A stretch of DNA of 64,000 bases from Microbotryum silenes-acaulis (taxonomy: Eukaryota > Basidiomycota > Microbotryomycetes > Microbotryales > Microbotryaceae). The stretch spans positions 62,001 to 126,000 of the forward strand of contig QPFY01000023.1 in the NCBI GenBank assembly GCA_003665825.1, in the 5' to 3' direction. Position numbers and translations under genes: made by a program. This document shows, piece after piece, positions 9,315 through 20,313 of the stretch. A model generated the notes under the pieces. The model saw nothing but the letters and a program-made list of their open reading frames with translations, was not told the DNA's origin and did no database searches. The stretch's first letter is position 1. Every line of letters begins with the position of its first letter.

Positions 9315-11608
9315 ATGCCGCTCCTTGGAGGCTCGACGCGCACGTTTAGGGCCTACGGTAAACGCAAGACTCACACCATCAACAGGACCAGTCAATCGCT
9401 ATGGGATGACGAAGAGGTGATCACCAATAAGGAGTCGGTGCCACAAACTAAGATGCCGAGCATCACGCTCAGCTCGAGCGGAGAGAGCAACGATGACGAT
9501 AGCGACACAGATACCGACTACGACCAGCTGCCCAAACCCGTCGGCATGCCCTTACTCAAGTCGAAATCGAATGTCCGGTACCAATCACAAGGCAAGCGAG
9601 ATCTTGCCACTTCGGTTGCGCTCCGGCGTGCTGGAACCGCACCACCGGCGACCGATAAAGAGAACGTCGTGCCCACTGTCATCACCGCCTCCAAGAACAC
9701 TACCGCACGGAAGCCGTCTTCGCAGGCCCTTCACATAGTTTCCGGTCCTCGCAAACCTATTCGTCCCCTCCAAGTGCGACCCACCACTCCGCTCGGCTCG
9801 CCGCGCAAGAAGAATCTTTCCGTGCGACCCGATCCGTCCGTACCGGCTAAAAGCAGCAAGCTTGCCCAATCCAGGCTTCAATTCGACGGCGTCCACGTTC
9901 CAGTGCGACGGGCACCCAAAGCTTCGTCTTCAAAGATTGCCCCTACACCACGTGCATCGACGCGCGATTTGTCGCCTCGATCCCCGATAGCGCTATTCTC
10001 CAGCGAATTGGACGGATCCGTCGAGATATGCAACTCCTTTGACTCGCTCAGCATCAACAAGAGTCGCACGCTGATTCTAGAGGACGAAGATTGTGAGGAA
10101 GACCTCACGAGAACCGATACTTCGAGTCGTAGCCTCGCCTCGATCTCTCGCCGACCCGAGATTAACAAAACGACCTCGACCTATCCGAGCTTCCTCAAGG
10201 AGCTGATGTCCATCACCGCCACACCAGTCCCTTACGACTTTACCTCCTTCGTTAGTTCCCCTCCCTCGCCCTTTTCTATCTCGGCCGGTACAAAATGGAC
10301 CAAGATCGGCGAGGCGTCCTATTCCGAGGTCTTCGCGAGCGAAGGGGAAGAAGGCGAACAAATGGTCATCAAGATCATACCCGTCTCTAACGTCGAAGCT
10401 GCAGCTGGGGTATTGGACCCGAATATAGGCAATCACTTGCCGTTTGTTTCGGATTGGACGGCGGTGCAGAGGGAGATTTGGGCGAGTGCGCTGGTCGGAG
10501 AAGGGATTCATGGGATCGAGGGCTTCGTGGAGTACAAAGGGTGAGTAATCGAAGGCCGCCAAACATATGTCCCGTGCTTCTTCGTTCCTTAAAGGGTTCC
10601 TTCGTCACGCAGCGCCTTCATCGTGCAAGGGCCCTACCCTTCCCGCCTCTTGTCCGAATGGGATCTCTACCGACGCCGACTCCAAAGAGAACGTCGAGCC
10701 GACTACGACTCTCAAATACGACCGAGCGTACTCCACGACACCCAAGTCTACGCCATCATATGCCTCGCTCATGCGGGGACGGATCTCGAGAGCTTCAAGC
10801 TCAAGAGCTGGAAGGACGCCGCGAGTGTGTTGTGGCAGGCTGCGCAGGCTTGCGCGAGGGGGGAGGAGAAGGTTGAATTTGAGGTGGGTGCCAATTCAGA
10901 CTTCTCACGATTGAATCGACATGCTGTGAGCTGATAGATCGCAAGCTCTCGCAGCACCGCGATCTGCACTGGGGGAACCTGCTGGTCAAGCCCATTCAAA
11001 AGTCGACCCCGCCCTTGCTAGCTCTCGACTTTGCTGCCCTCTCCCTTACAGGCCTCACTCCCGACTCAGTCGCTGCTCCATTAGATTCCCAACAAACAGG
11101 TCTGCAAGTCACGTTGATCGACTTCACACTTTCACGCGCCAAATCAAGTGATGGCTTCGTCATCTTTGACGCCTTTGACGACGAAGAAGTCTTTGATGGC
11201 CAAGGTACGGATTGTCCCCTTCCCCATGCGCAACAATCAGGGATTGACCCTCACATCTCCTCGTCCTGCGCAGGTGACCCACAATTCGACGTCTACCGCA
11301 CGATGCGCGACCTCATCAAAGATGACTGGGAAGGCTTCCACCCAATCACGAACCTCTACTGGTTGCACTACCTCTCGCTCAAGCTTCTGCACGCCAAAAA
11401 ACTCCGTCGTCCCGTCTCCGGCAAATCAATGAGCATTGCACGAGCAGCGGAAGAGATGAAGTGGTATGAGACGCTCGTTGGAATGGAAGCGAGGTTGAGG
11501 AGTCAGGTTCTCGAACAGGCGCCCAAAGGGAAGAAGGGGAAGTCGGTTCCGAGGTGGACGAGTGCGCAGGATTTGGTTCGGGTCTGGAAAGGGGATGTGT
11601 ACCCTTGA
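9315..11608 (+). CDS. Haspin-type serine/threonine protein kinase
   Basis: Haspin phosphorylates histone H3 at Thr3 at mitosis and helps place the chromosomal passenger complex. Exons 9315-10540, 10613-10883, 10955-11204 and 11274-11608 give 693 residues. The N-terminus has FRAYGKRKTH and a long Ser/Asp-rich, probably disordered region of about 300 residues. The kinase domain follows: G-x-A-S-Y-S-E-V-F, the lysine in MVIKIIPV, catalytic HRDLHWGNLLV, and LIDFTLSR in place of DFG, which is a haspin hallmark. QFDVYRTMRD follows in the C-lobe. The third intron is 69 bp and lacks stops, so retention would keep the frame. It is convergent with the two-HTH gene at 11892. Confidence 0.92.
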
Positions 11609-11891
11609 TACTCTGTGCGGCTAGAAGACTGTTTTTATGTTGTATTTGATTCCGCGTTCCGTCACTCGATTTCGATGCTATCGGTTACTCAAAAGGTAAA
11701 ACTTGACCATCTTGGTCTCCTCTGAGTCAATTCCCTTTCAAGGGTTACAGTGAACTAAAGAACGCGCGAAAAATGGTTCTGGGGATGCTACATGGAATAT
11801 CGGCTAAAGAAGTCCCTGACGCCTTTTCGAATCACTGGTTGCGAGGCTTCCTAAGCGATTTTCGTTGAGGTATGTTGCTTTTGGTGCCGGA

Positions 11892-13579
11892 CTATGCGCT
11901 GTAGCCACGACGTTTCCTCGACGATTCGGCTTGCGCGTTCGCTTTCTCCAGAGCAGCTTGTGCTTTCCCGATCTCGAGGCACCTCACCCGGCGTTCGAAC
12001 CACGTTCGGCTGTACATCTGTTTGAAGCGACAGAGGTTGGCTCAGTGAACCATTTTTATGATGAGGTGTGGAGAATGACCTACCTTGGCGCGAGATTTAC
12101 AATGAATTAGATCGTAGAGCGTCGCGGAGGTGATGGCTTGAACACGCACGATAACACTACAGACAGCCTCGCGCTTCTTAGCGCTCCTACTGGTTGATGG
12201 GATCCACCCAGCTATCATAGAAGGCATGGTCACCTACCTTGGGGCTCGACCTTGAAAGTGAAGCTTCGCGCAAGCGATCAAGACGTCGTCGGTGTAACGC
12301 TTCATTCCCTTGTGACGATGGTGGCGTGGCCTCGAGCTTTCGCTAGATGAAGGGGCAAAAAGAGATGACTCGGGCGTGGACGGGGCTGTCATCTCCTCGT
12401 CTTCGGAATCGGACTCCGAGGCGTCGCTCTCTTCGTCTGACTGAACTTGTTCCACTGACTGAACTTGTTCGAGCGTCTTGAACTCCGTCTCATTCTCCTC
12501 CTCCTCCTCCTCCTCCTCCACCACCTCGCTGATCACCGAGGTGACCTCAGCGGCTTGGCTGGGTTAGTCAAGACCGCGGCTTTAGTGACGCTCTGAATCT
12601 ACACACAGCACAGCGGAATCACGCACATTTCTTGCTCTTGATCCAACTTGGCTTTAGCGAGTGGGAAGATCCTGTTCTGTGCGGCTTTGATATTTGCTCG
12701 TTGACGGTTGAAGACGCAAGCGTGCTTTTGCGACTGAGTCCGGCGAGTTGAACGTCAGCCTCCTGAGTGAGCTGCCCGCGGGGGTGGCTTTCGACCTAAA
12801 CGTGGGCACTCACATGACGACCTAGAAACCTTCCGAGAGTTGTCATTTTGATCCCAACTTTTTCGGAAATGGTCCTGATTGAGTTGAAAAATACTAAAAA
12901 TACTGCATGAGTGAAGCCGCACTGACTTGGACGCGGTTTCGGGTGGTGCCAGCGCGGGGGACGGATAGCTCCTTTCGAAGACTCGAGAAGATGACTAAAC
13001 TGCGCGGGGTGCGGAGAAAGGAACTGACTGCAGCTTCTCGCCACGGAGGTCCATGCACCTCGCCTGGACGAGTCGTTCCGGAGCGATCGTGTCGTAGATC
13101 GAAGTATGTTGCGTGATGGTAGTCTCTGTTCGGTTTACTGGGATGCGTGGAATCGAGGGTCTTGCAGAGGCCACGCTGTTGTGGGAGGCCCTTCGCGCGC
13201 GCTTGGCCGTGGCTGATCTCGTCATCTCGCGCGGCGCCTCAGGAGCTTCGTCCTCGGATTCGAAACCGAGGTGCTCTTCGTCATCGCTGAGGGGTGAGTC
13301 GACAGTCGACATGGGTCGTTGACGCTTGCACGGGGTCTGATTCACCACGACGCTCAGCAATCGAGCCCGAGGTCGCGGTGCGACGAACTTGAAGCTGGTG
13401 GGCAAGCCGAGGGGGGAACGAATTACCTTCGCCGCGGCCGACCTCGACTGAGCACCGGGAATCGGGGTCGTACAACCCAGCTGACCACGAGAAGCAAGCG
13501 ACTTGGTCGGGTTCAGTCGGATGGTCGGACTGTTCTCGTCCAGTCGGGTACGACAGAACGACTCCATCGCTTCGAGCAT
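11892..13579 (-). CDS. Two-HTH family protein, copy 3 (divergent, minus strand)
   Basis: Six exons on the minus strand (13579-13029, 12874-12814, 12733-12627, 12558-12238, 12189-12084, 12017-11892) give 423 residues; all phases fit. The N-terminus is rich in Ser/Asp. The segment APERLVQARCMDLRGEKL leads into an HTH-like TISEKVGIKMTTLGRFLGRH and then a basic region (FNRQRANIKAAQNRI). A very acidic stretch with eight consecutive Glu follows. A second segment starts at RYTDDVLIACAKL, and the C-terminal helix is basic and Ala-rich. Order and spacing match copies 1 and 2, though identity is low and intron number higher. The family link is my inference from architecture and short motifs. Confidence 0.6.
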
Positions 13580-14328
13580 GACTACCTCCGACGTCGAGGT
13601 ACGACCGAGGAAGAGCCTTCCTTCTGCTTGTGCGGGGAGGTGGGGGGAAAGCCCGTGGAGAAGCGAAAGGAGGCTTCACGCCCGCGCTCCGGCGCTACAA
13701 CCTCGCACCATAGCTGGTTCAACTAAATAATGAAGTTTGGAGCGCACTAGTCCCATCTAGCTAATGTGAGTACTTACCGCAAAAATTCACCCAATTGCCA
13801 ATGATACGAGCGTCTTATGGCCCCTCCCATGACACTGCAGTCTGAATGCTTGCAAAAGAGAGAATAACCATTGATGCACCATATTGCTGTATTACTGACT
13901 CTTCTTCAGAGGGGTATAGACTGGTGCTATTGTGCCCATAGAACTCTGGGCTTAGGAAGATGCTCCAAGTGAGCAGCGAGGAAGCGGAAGAAGGAATTGG
14001 GTTCAGGGGCACAAATTTCGAGACCTCAATATACCAACAAAGCCTTATCCTCGCCATGACACAGCACCCGGCTGTTCTACGCCATTTACGTTCTTCTTTT
14101 CTTTCACTCTATTATTCGTCGGTTCCCTGGAATTCAAAGGTGCTGGTCTCCTCTTGCGTTCTGTCTCTGACTGGCGATCTCACATGAACTCGCCCGTTCT
14201 TTGCGCTTCCTCGAATGCGGCTCAGGTGCCCCAAATTCCCGCCTCAAAGCGATAGAGCACAGCAGCCACCCGCTTTCGTGTTGCTCGAATGAATTCAACG
14301 CATGCATTGCGAAACCCGCCTGAACCCT
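13580..14328. other. Intergenic region with one doubtful small ORF
   Basis: Between the two-HTH copy 3 start and the EMC10 stop. The only ATG-started frame worth noting is 14057-13815 on the minus strand (80 residues), which matches nothing I know. It could be an exon of an unrecognised gene or chance. Confidence 0.3.
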
Positions 14329-15335
14329 CTACTTCGCCCCTGCGGTCCCCGGTGGCCCAGTCTGTTCGTCCGGACCACCCATCATCAACAAGACGACGAC
14401 GGGGAGAATGTACATCCAGTACTTGGCCAAGAAGCCCTTTTCCGGTGGTGGGGGAACAATTTTGCCGTCTTCACCGACGACGATGGGTTCGTCCGGGTCG
14501 ATGGGCTTGAAGACGGGTCTTTGGAGAGTGTGGGGGGAAGGATTGGGTCAGTCGCAAGGTCATCAAGCATTTCTCGAGAGGAAGATGCTGCTGAGCTTAC
14601 CCTTCTGGTCTGACGGGTGTCTGTATGGTGACCTCCATACTCGGCCCATCGTGACCAGGCCCTCTGACCCATTCACCTCTCCCTTCCTTCCATCCACAGC
14701 CTTCGTGGATCGTGTTGGTCTCGTACCTCGTCGACAGCAGCTCATCCCCCAAAAATGTCAAGGACAAGGACTCGTTAAATTTCTTGTTCGTTACGGCATG
14801 TTTGAGGATGCACTGAATCAAGAAGGGAAACCCTTTAAGCGTCAGTGAGGTTCAGAGTAAAGTCTAATCGTCAGCGCTGAACGTACCGAATCAACACTAA
14901 TCACCGTCGCCTGATTCTCGCCCACCGCAACCTGATACACCACCCTCTCTTCTACGCCTTGAGGAAAAGGCACCTGTTCAATCCTCCACCACTTGGACGT
15001 TGATCCGTCTCCCGAAAGTGAGGATGAGTCGTCGAACCATGCCGTTTCGGCTTCGGTATCGACGTGCACAACGCCGCGCTGGTACCATTCCTCGGAGAAA
15101 CCGGCGGGTGATGGACCTCGCTGGGGTTGGAAGCGATGGTAGAGAGGGTGAGATTGGGTGGCCTGTAAAGTGTGCGGTTTCCACGGTGGGATTGGGTGAG
15201 CGGGTGAGCGGGTGAGCGGAGCCAAGCTCGTCGTCGCGGAGGACGAGAGCAACGCGAGGGCGAACGACTTACGGAGAGTACAGAGGAAGAGAGCGAGGCG
15301 AGGACGACTCCTAATGCGATGATCCGTGTCGCCAT
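14329..15335 (-). CDS. EMC10: ER membrane protein complex subunit 10
   Basis: EMC10 is a subunit of the ER membrane complex that inserts tail-anchored and multi-pass proteins. Exons 15335-15273, 15162-14887, 14812-14601 and 14518-14329 give 246 residues. The first exon is a signal peptide (MATRIIALGVVLASLSSSVLS) that ends at the exon border. A lumenal beta-rich domain follows (YQRGVVHVD, VVYQVAVGEN). Near the C-terminus a Pro-rich stretch leads into the single membrane segment KYWMYILPVVVLLMMGG, the most diagnostic part of EMC10. Intron 1 has three copies of an 8 bp GGTGAGCG-type unit. The gene is divergent from the aminopeptidase at 15669, sharing a promoter of about 330 bp. Confidence 0.85.
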
Positions 15336-15668
15336 GTTGGTGTTGATGTCGGTTTCAGACGAGGACGGAGGTTCGTTTGAGCAAGGAGGGAGCGCGCGCT
15401 TGGCGCATGTGGAGTGCGCCATAGACTTGGCGCTCAAACTTGAATTTGAAATTTGAACTGCCGGACTTCGCCCCTCGGCAATTCGGTCGCGCTTCTATTT
15501 CAGGCAGTGTGACCATGTGACCACCCACACGTCCCTCTCCTTCCGCTCCTTCACTTGCTGCGTTCACCCTCTCCATGGTCAGTCCCCTGGACAACGAGCT
15601 GTTGAAATTACTCAAGCTGACGTGTTCTCCGCAAGCGCTCTTCGCTGCGTTTGCTGCTGCAACAGACC
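15336..15668. promoter_or_regulatory. Shared promoter, EMC10 and aspartyl aminopeptidase
   Basis: Divergent starts at 15335 (minus) and 15669 (plus) leave 333 bp that must drive both genes. No clear TATA box or operator stands out. Confidence 0.5.
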
Positions 15669-17565
15669 ATGTCGGCCACCGAATCCTCCCTCGCACCGGG
15701 TGAGTAGTTCAAAGGGTCAACCCGTCGACGGCCGAACGGACCACGCGGTCGCCCCACACCTCCTCTCACCGCCACCTTCCTTAGCCCGCATATCCGCTTG
15801 GAACCGCACAGACTACCTCAGGCTAACCCTGATTCTACTCTGTCCCTCTGTCTAACCCCAGCCCGTGCCTTCATCGACTTTGTCAACGCCTCGCCGACCC
15901 CGTTCCATGCCGTCGCCGAAGCGGTCTCGCGCCTCGAGGCCGTCGGCTTCACGCGCCTGTCCGAGAAGGATGCCTGGGACCAAGGGGACAAGGTCCGTCC
16001 GGGAGGAAAGTACTACGTTACCCGAAACCAGAGCTCCTTGATTGCTTTCGCGGTGCCCGAATACAAGAAGGAGGACGAGGGCAAACCGAGGGGGATGAGC
16101 ATCGTAGGGTCAGTCTCGGCCCCCGGGGCCGGAGAGGAGGCACGGATGCCCGAATGTAACAGCTGATGTTGAAAGTCTTATACTGTAATCTCCAGCTGCC
16201 ACACGGACTCGCCGCGCTTCATCGTTAAACCCGTCTCGCGGAGGGAAAAGCTTGGCTTTGCCCAGGTCGGCGTCGAAACCTATGGTGGGGGGATCTGGCA
16301 GACCTGGCTCGACCGGGATCTTGGCATCGCCGGTCGCGTGACCCTCTCCGGTACAGCCTCATCCAAAAGTCAAGGTGTCGAGTACGCGTCGCACCTCGTC
16401 TTGCATCGTGAACCGATCCTGCGTATGCCGACGCTCGCCATCCACCTCGAGCGAACTGGAACGGACCGATTCGACTACAACACCGAGACGCAGATGGTCC
16501 CCATCCTGGCAATGGCCAACAAGGCGCTGAATGAGGCGTTTGCTCAGGAGCATGATGCGGCCACGGTATCGTTCAAGGATCCTCTGGCCATCACGAGCCA
16601 TCACCATCGTCAGTCACTGATAATCTCTGCCCTGACCGCGCTTGAATGTTCCAGGCTGACTCACGGTCTCTCCCAATAGCCATCATGTTGCATGCCGTCG
16701 CCTCTTCTCTTTCCAAGTCCTTGGGCGAGAAAGTATCTCCTGCCCAGATCCACGACTTTGAGCTCTCCCTCTTCGACGTCCAACCCTCGACGATCGGCGG
16801 TGCCTTGAACGAGTTCATCTTCTCCCCTCGTCTCGACAACCTCTTCTCCTCCTTCGCCGCCGTCCAAGGTCTGATCCACTCCGTGTCGTCCCCAACATGG
16901 GCCACAACGAGCTCCGATGGTCGCGTCTCAATGATCGCCCTGTTCGATCACGAAGAAGTCGGCTCCGTGTCGGCCTTTGGTGCCGAATCCAACTTTATTG
17001 AATCGACGATCGAAAGGGTCGCCGTCGCGCTCAAATCCCCCTCCGAATCCACGACTTCGGCATACCAACGCGCCCTATCCCGATCCTTCCTCCTCTCCAC
17101 CGACATGGGTCATTCGCTCCACCCTTCCTTCCCCGAACGATACGAAGACCTTAACCGCCCTTTGATGAACTCTGGACCAACGATCAAGACGAATGCGAAA
17201 CAACGGTATGCGTCGAATGCGCAGACGACGTTCTTGCTTCGTAGAGTCGCCGCGATCGCCCAAGTGCCGTTGCAGGAATATGAAGTGAGGAACGATATGA
17301 CGTGTGGTTCGACGATCGGGCCTTTGGTGTCCAAAATTGGGTTGAGGACGGTCGATGTGAGTCTTTCATAGAGGTTGATCTCTCACTTAAGCCATTGCAA
17401 GGCAGAAGCTAATTCGCCTTGAATCATTCCCAGATCGGTTGCCCTCAATTGTCGATGCACTCCATTCGTGAAACGGCGGGCACAAAGGACATGGCTTTGT
17501 TGATTCAGCTGTTCGAAGCCTACTTTGAGAACTTTGGTAAAGTCGATGATTTGCAGGTTGATTGA
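15669..17565 (+). CDS. Aspartyl aminopeptidase (peptidase family M18)
   Basis: Zinc metallopeptidase that removes N-terminal Asp or Glu from peptides; the yeast homologue is Ape4, cytosolic and sent to the vacuole. Exons 15669-15699, 15862-16108, 16196-16608, 16680-17356 and 17434-17565 give 499 residues, close to the family norm. Metal ligand and catalytic blocks are visible: [27 protein letters not shown], the FDHEEVGS glutamate pair, STDMGHS, and [20 protein letters not shown] followed by [10 protein letters not shown]. The first exon has only 31 bases. All expected motifs are present, so it should be active. Confidence 0.95.
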
Positions 17566-18340
17566 GGGGAGCAAGATGGGGACAAATTTGGACGAAGATG
17601 TGAGTGCAATACCAAGTTTAAGCAAGTTCCCTTTTTCTCGTTCGAAATACAGTGCATGCAAATTAGAAGGATTCGGGTTCGCATCACTGGGTAGGACTGC
17701 ACAATTCCTCCGGGATTAGTGTCTCAGAAGGGGAAACATGTCTTTGGGCGGCACCGGCGCCGGCCTCCGTGTATATTTGGAAGGCCTCAGCCAATCCAGC
17801 TTGATGACCATATGCGTGACACCGGCACGCGTGACCTTGTCACGCTATCGAGCGCCTCGAACAGGCCTACCAAGCCGAGCAGCGCTATTGGGCACCAGAC
17901 GACGCACCCCCCCCGAGCACTGATCTCGGCAGAAACCCCGGCGGGCGTACCGAACGATGGCGCCGACCCTATTACAAGCCCCAAGTCCGTCAAGAAAGCG
18001 ACGAGAGTAAGCCCCGGGCAGCGTTGGCTTTGTTCCCTCAGCCTGTGCGCCTGTCGCTAAGCCCATAGTACTTTTAGACCTGCGGAGGTCTGGATCCCGA
18101 CTCAAGGGGTTGAGTACGATCGCAAGATTGAGGACAATAGATGGATCGCAATTGCAGAGAGACTGACCTGGATCCCGACTCAAGGGGTTGAGTACGATCG
18201 CAAGATTGAGGACAATAGATGGATGGAGCAGGAAGAGAGACGAGCGCCAGTGAGGCGCGCGGCTCCATCCGATCTATCGAGGCTCAACCAGGCGTGGGAT
18301 CAGGCAAACTAAGACAGATAGGCTAAAAGGCAGATGGTAT
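17566..18340 (+). other. Possible decayed ORF with 78 bp in-frame repeat
   Basis: One frame from about 17850 reads LEQAYQAEQRYWAPDDAPPP and continues plausibly to 18057, but it has stops upstream. A second frame from 18061 reads through two copies of the repeat (WIPTQGVEYDRKIEDNRW in each) to a TAA at 18309. These may be parts of one broken or spliced gene, or of a retroelement. Nothing identifies a family, and the frames could not be joined with confidence. Confidence 0.25.
18090..18224 (+). repeat. Tandem direct repeat, 78 bp period
   Basis: The 57 bp at 18090-18146 recur exactly at 18168-18224, with a 21 bp spacer. The period of 78 is 26 codons, so the repeat is in frame and encodes WIPTQGVEYDRKIEDNRW twice. 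A coding origin is thus likely, whatever the gene was. Confidence 0.85.
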
Positions 18341-19339
18341 GAGAAGGAAGATGTTTAGGAGGCAATCAGATGTGATTGGGTTCTGACAAGTACGTCCGTC
18401 GTCGACTCGTCGCCGTCGGGTTGTCGGAGCGATTTCTCATATTTCTGCAAAGTGGCTGTTGAAGAGCATTTTTTGACCAGTTTCATAACGTTGAATTTCT
18501 CATGTTCTCGGAACTCTTCCAATGTACGACTCAAAATAGGTACAAATCGACCCCTCCGACACCTTGTCCCGATGTACAAATCGGCCTAAAATCGCTGTTT
18601 TCCGAGAGCTTGAGATAGTCCCGAGATCGCGAAAAACTCCCAGGTCCATAGCAACCCCCCCCCCCCCCCCTGAAATGGGATGATCCCGGGATCGGGCCTC
18701 CGATTTGAAATCCCACATCACGCAGTTGAAATCGGCGGAGCGATTTGAAATGCGTTTGAAATTGGCGCAGCGATTCCGAATGTGTTTCAAATCGCTGTGG
18801 GATCGCGCGCCGCGATTTTAAACGCATTTGGGATTGCGCGCCGCGATTTGCGATGCATTTGGGATCGCTTCGCCGATTTGAAATGCATTTCAAATGCAGC
18901 CCGGGATTTCGAATGCGATGTGGGATTTCAAATCGGGGGCCCGATCCCGGGATTATCCCGGGCGCTTGGTCGCTCGTCGAGCGTCTCGTGTCGGCCTTGA
19001 AATGATACGACGAGCAGTCTCCGACTGGACGACGTTTGTGCCGACGACCTCTGTTGATGAATATGAATAGTGAATATATAATAAATGGCTTGGTTTGAGC
19101 GGCGAGGTTCCTCACGACACGGCCCCGCGAAGAAACCGGCGGGGCAGCGCGAGCAAGGGGAGGCAAACTGGGGAGGCGGGCGGGCAACCAAAAATTTCTG
19201 AAGTTTCGAGCGAGCAACAGGCGATGTTGCGAGCGAGAACAGTTGGTTCTAGCAATAAGAGGATTCAGCGCATGCATCTCTTGAAGGTGCCTTCACTTTT
19301 GGTGTACTGGTTAAGGCGACCAGGATGGTTTTACAACAC
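18341..19339. other. Low-complexity and fold-back repeat region, no gene
   Basis: This stretch holds a run of 16 C residues at 18655-18670, the fold-back repeat at 18677-18960 and AT-rich sequence near 19055-19085. A long minus-strand open frame across it is Arg/Ser-rich and follows the DNA repeats, so I do not call it a gene. Confidence 0.5.
18677..18960. repeat. Inverted (fold-back) repeat with degenerate GATTTGAAAT units
   Basis: The arms at 18677-18720 and 18917-18960 are reverse complements at about 41 of 43 positions, and contain CCCGGGATCGGGC and GATTTGAAATCCC. The roughly 195 bp between them are built of imperfect CGATTTGAAATGCATTTGGGATCG-like units in both orientations. The whole can fold into a long hairpin. 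It may be a small non-autonomous element or an expanded satellite seed. No target duplication was found. Confidence 0.7.
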
Positions 19340-19570
19340 CTATCTTTCTCGGCTTCCACGCACCCGCACCCGCCCTTTCGACCCGCACTCTGGCCGGCTC
19401 TGCGCTAGATTGTGGTCTTGACTTCTCGGCGTCGATACCTCTCTCCTATCGAAGACCCAAGTTGCCTCTGGCCCCTCGCCGGCCTCACCGACAACGGCTC
19501 CCGCCGAGGCAAGCAGAGTCGCTTCAAAGCGCTGTCGATAACGATCCGGACCTTGTACACTCGCTAACAT
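19340..19570 (-). CDS. Small ORF in left inverted arm (truncated copy)
   Basis: ATG at 19570 on the minus strand gives 76 residues. The first 39 (MLASVQGPDRYRQRFEATLL and on) match the plus-strand ORF at 20190, except for one missing residue. After the end of the inverted arm near 19456 the protein becomes unrelated and Arg-rich. This copy is therefore probably the cut-off one. Function unknown. Confidence 0.35.
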   Translation of the reverse strand: MLASVQGPDRYRQRFEATLLASAGAVVGEAGEGPEATWVFDRREVSTPRSQDHNLAQSRPECGSKGRVRVRGSRER

Positions 19571-19660
19571 ACGCTTCTTAAACGAATCCTATGTATACCT
19601 TTTTCACATGCAGAATGAGTCCAGTTGCGATGAAGCACGTCGAACCACCTCACGTTCGAG
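19456..19660 (+). repeat. Left arm of 205 bp inverted repeat
   Basis: It is the reverse complement of 20108-20313 apart from one 3 bp indel and a few substitutions. It contains the start codons of two ORFs, minus from 19570 and plus from 19608, only 37 bp apart. Confidence 0.9.
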
Positions 19661-20090
19661 TTCCAGTCCCATCGCAGCAAGGCCCGTCTGCACGGAGGTG
19701 AGAAGCGCGCTTAATCCACTTCGCCTTTGGATTCAGTCAGCGTTCGCATTAGCTGATACACGACAACATTTAAAACGATTATCTACTGTGTCGTAGGACT
19801 TATCTTCACAACTGGAGCCGGGACAGGGCACATCCGCTTCATCGACTCCGCCTGACACTTCAGTTCCGTCCCTCGCTGCCGATCCTCTTGCCACCCCCTT
19901 GCCAACCCCTGCGTCGGTGAGACTGTCGCACACAACTCCGCTAAAGGTGGCGAGCTTCATGACCGTTCATCGAACGGTCACGCGCGCGATGGAACTCGCC
20001 TCGGCGCAAATAGATTGGCCTCCCGCTACGGTTCAGTATCATACGCCCCTAGCGATGGGATTTCCTGTTGAAGCGAATGGGGAAGGATGA
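19608..20090 (+). CDS. Unrecognised two-exon gene inside the inverted repeat
   Basis: Exons 19608-19697 and 19797-20090, joined in phase 0 with GTGAGA donor and GTAG acceptor, give 127 residues. The N-terminus is Ser/Arg-rich (MQNESSCDEARRTTSRSSSS) and lies partly in the left inverted arm. The second exon is Ser/Thr/Pro-rich, then has FMTVHRTVTRAMELASAQID and ends HTPLAMGFPVEANGEG. No domain is recognised. The start is shared in mirror image with the right arm, where a minus-strand frame from 20152 begins with the same residues and soon diverges. Confidence 0.45.
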
Positions 20091-20107
20091 GACGGAATGG
20101 GAGAGTG

Positions 20108-20313
20108 TGAGGTGGTTTGACGTGCTTCATCGCAACTGGACTCATTCTGCATGTGAAAAGGGTATACATAGGATTCGTTTAAGAAGCGTATGTTAGCGAG
20201 TGTACAAGGTCCGGATCGTTATCGACAGCGCTTTGAAGCGACTCTGCTTGCCTCGGCGGGAGCCGAAGTTGTCGGTGAGGCCGGCGAGGGGCCAGAGGCA
20301 ACTTGGGACGTCG
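20108..20313 (-). repeat. Right arm of 205 bp inverted repeat
   Basis: Reverse-complement partner of 19456-19660. The high identity suggests a recent inverted duplication or ongoing gene conversion. The arms flank a 447 bp spacer that includes most of the two-exon gene. Confidence 0.9.

Noticed and set aside
12001..12020. GGTTCGAACGCC-like string (reverse strand) suggesting a tRNA B box
   Set aside because: It falls within a coding exon of the two-HTH copy 3, and no acceptor stem or anticodon arm could be drawn around it. No tRNA gene was found anywhere in the window.
18677..18960. Regular GATTTGAAAT-like units resembling a CRISPR array
   Set aside because: Units are imperfect, occur in both orientations, have no constant spacer length, and lie in a eukaryotic genome.
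18531..19277. Long minus-strand open frame of 248 codons
   Set aside because: Its protein follows the DNA repeats (Arg/Ser/Gly-rich, poly-Gly from the poly-C run) and starts at a non-ATG codon; there is no splice or family support.
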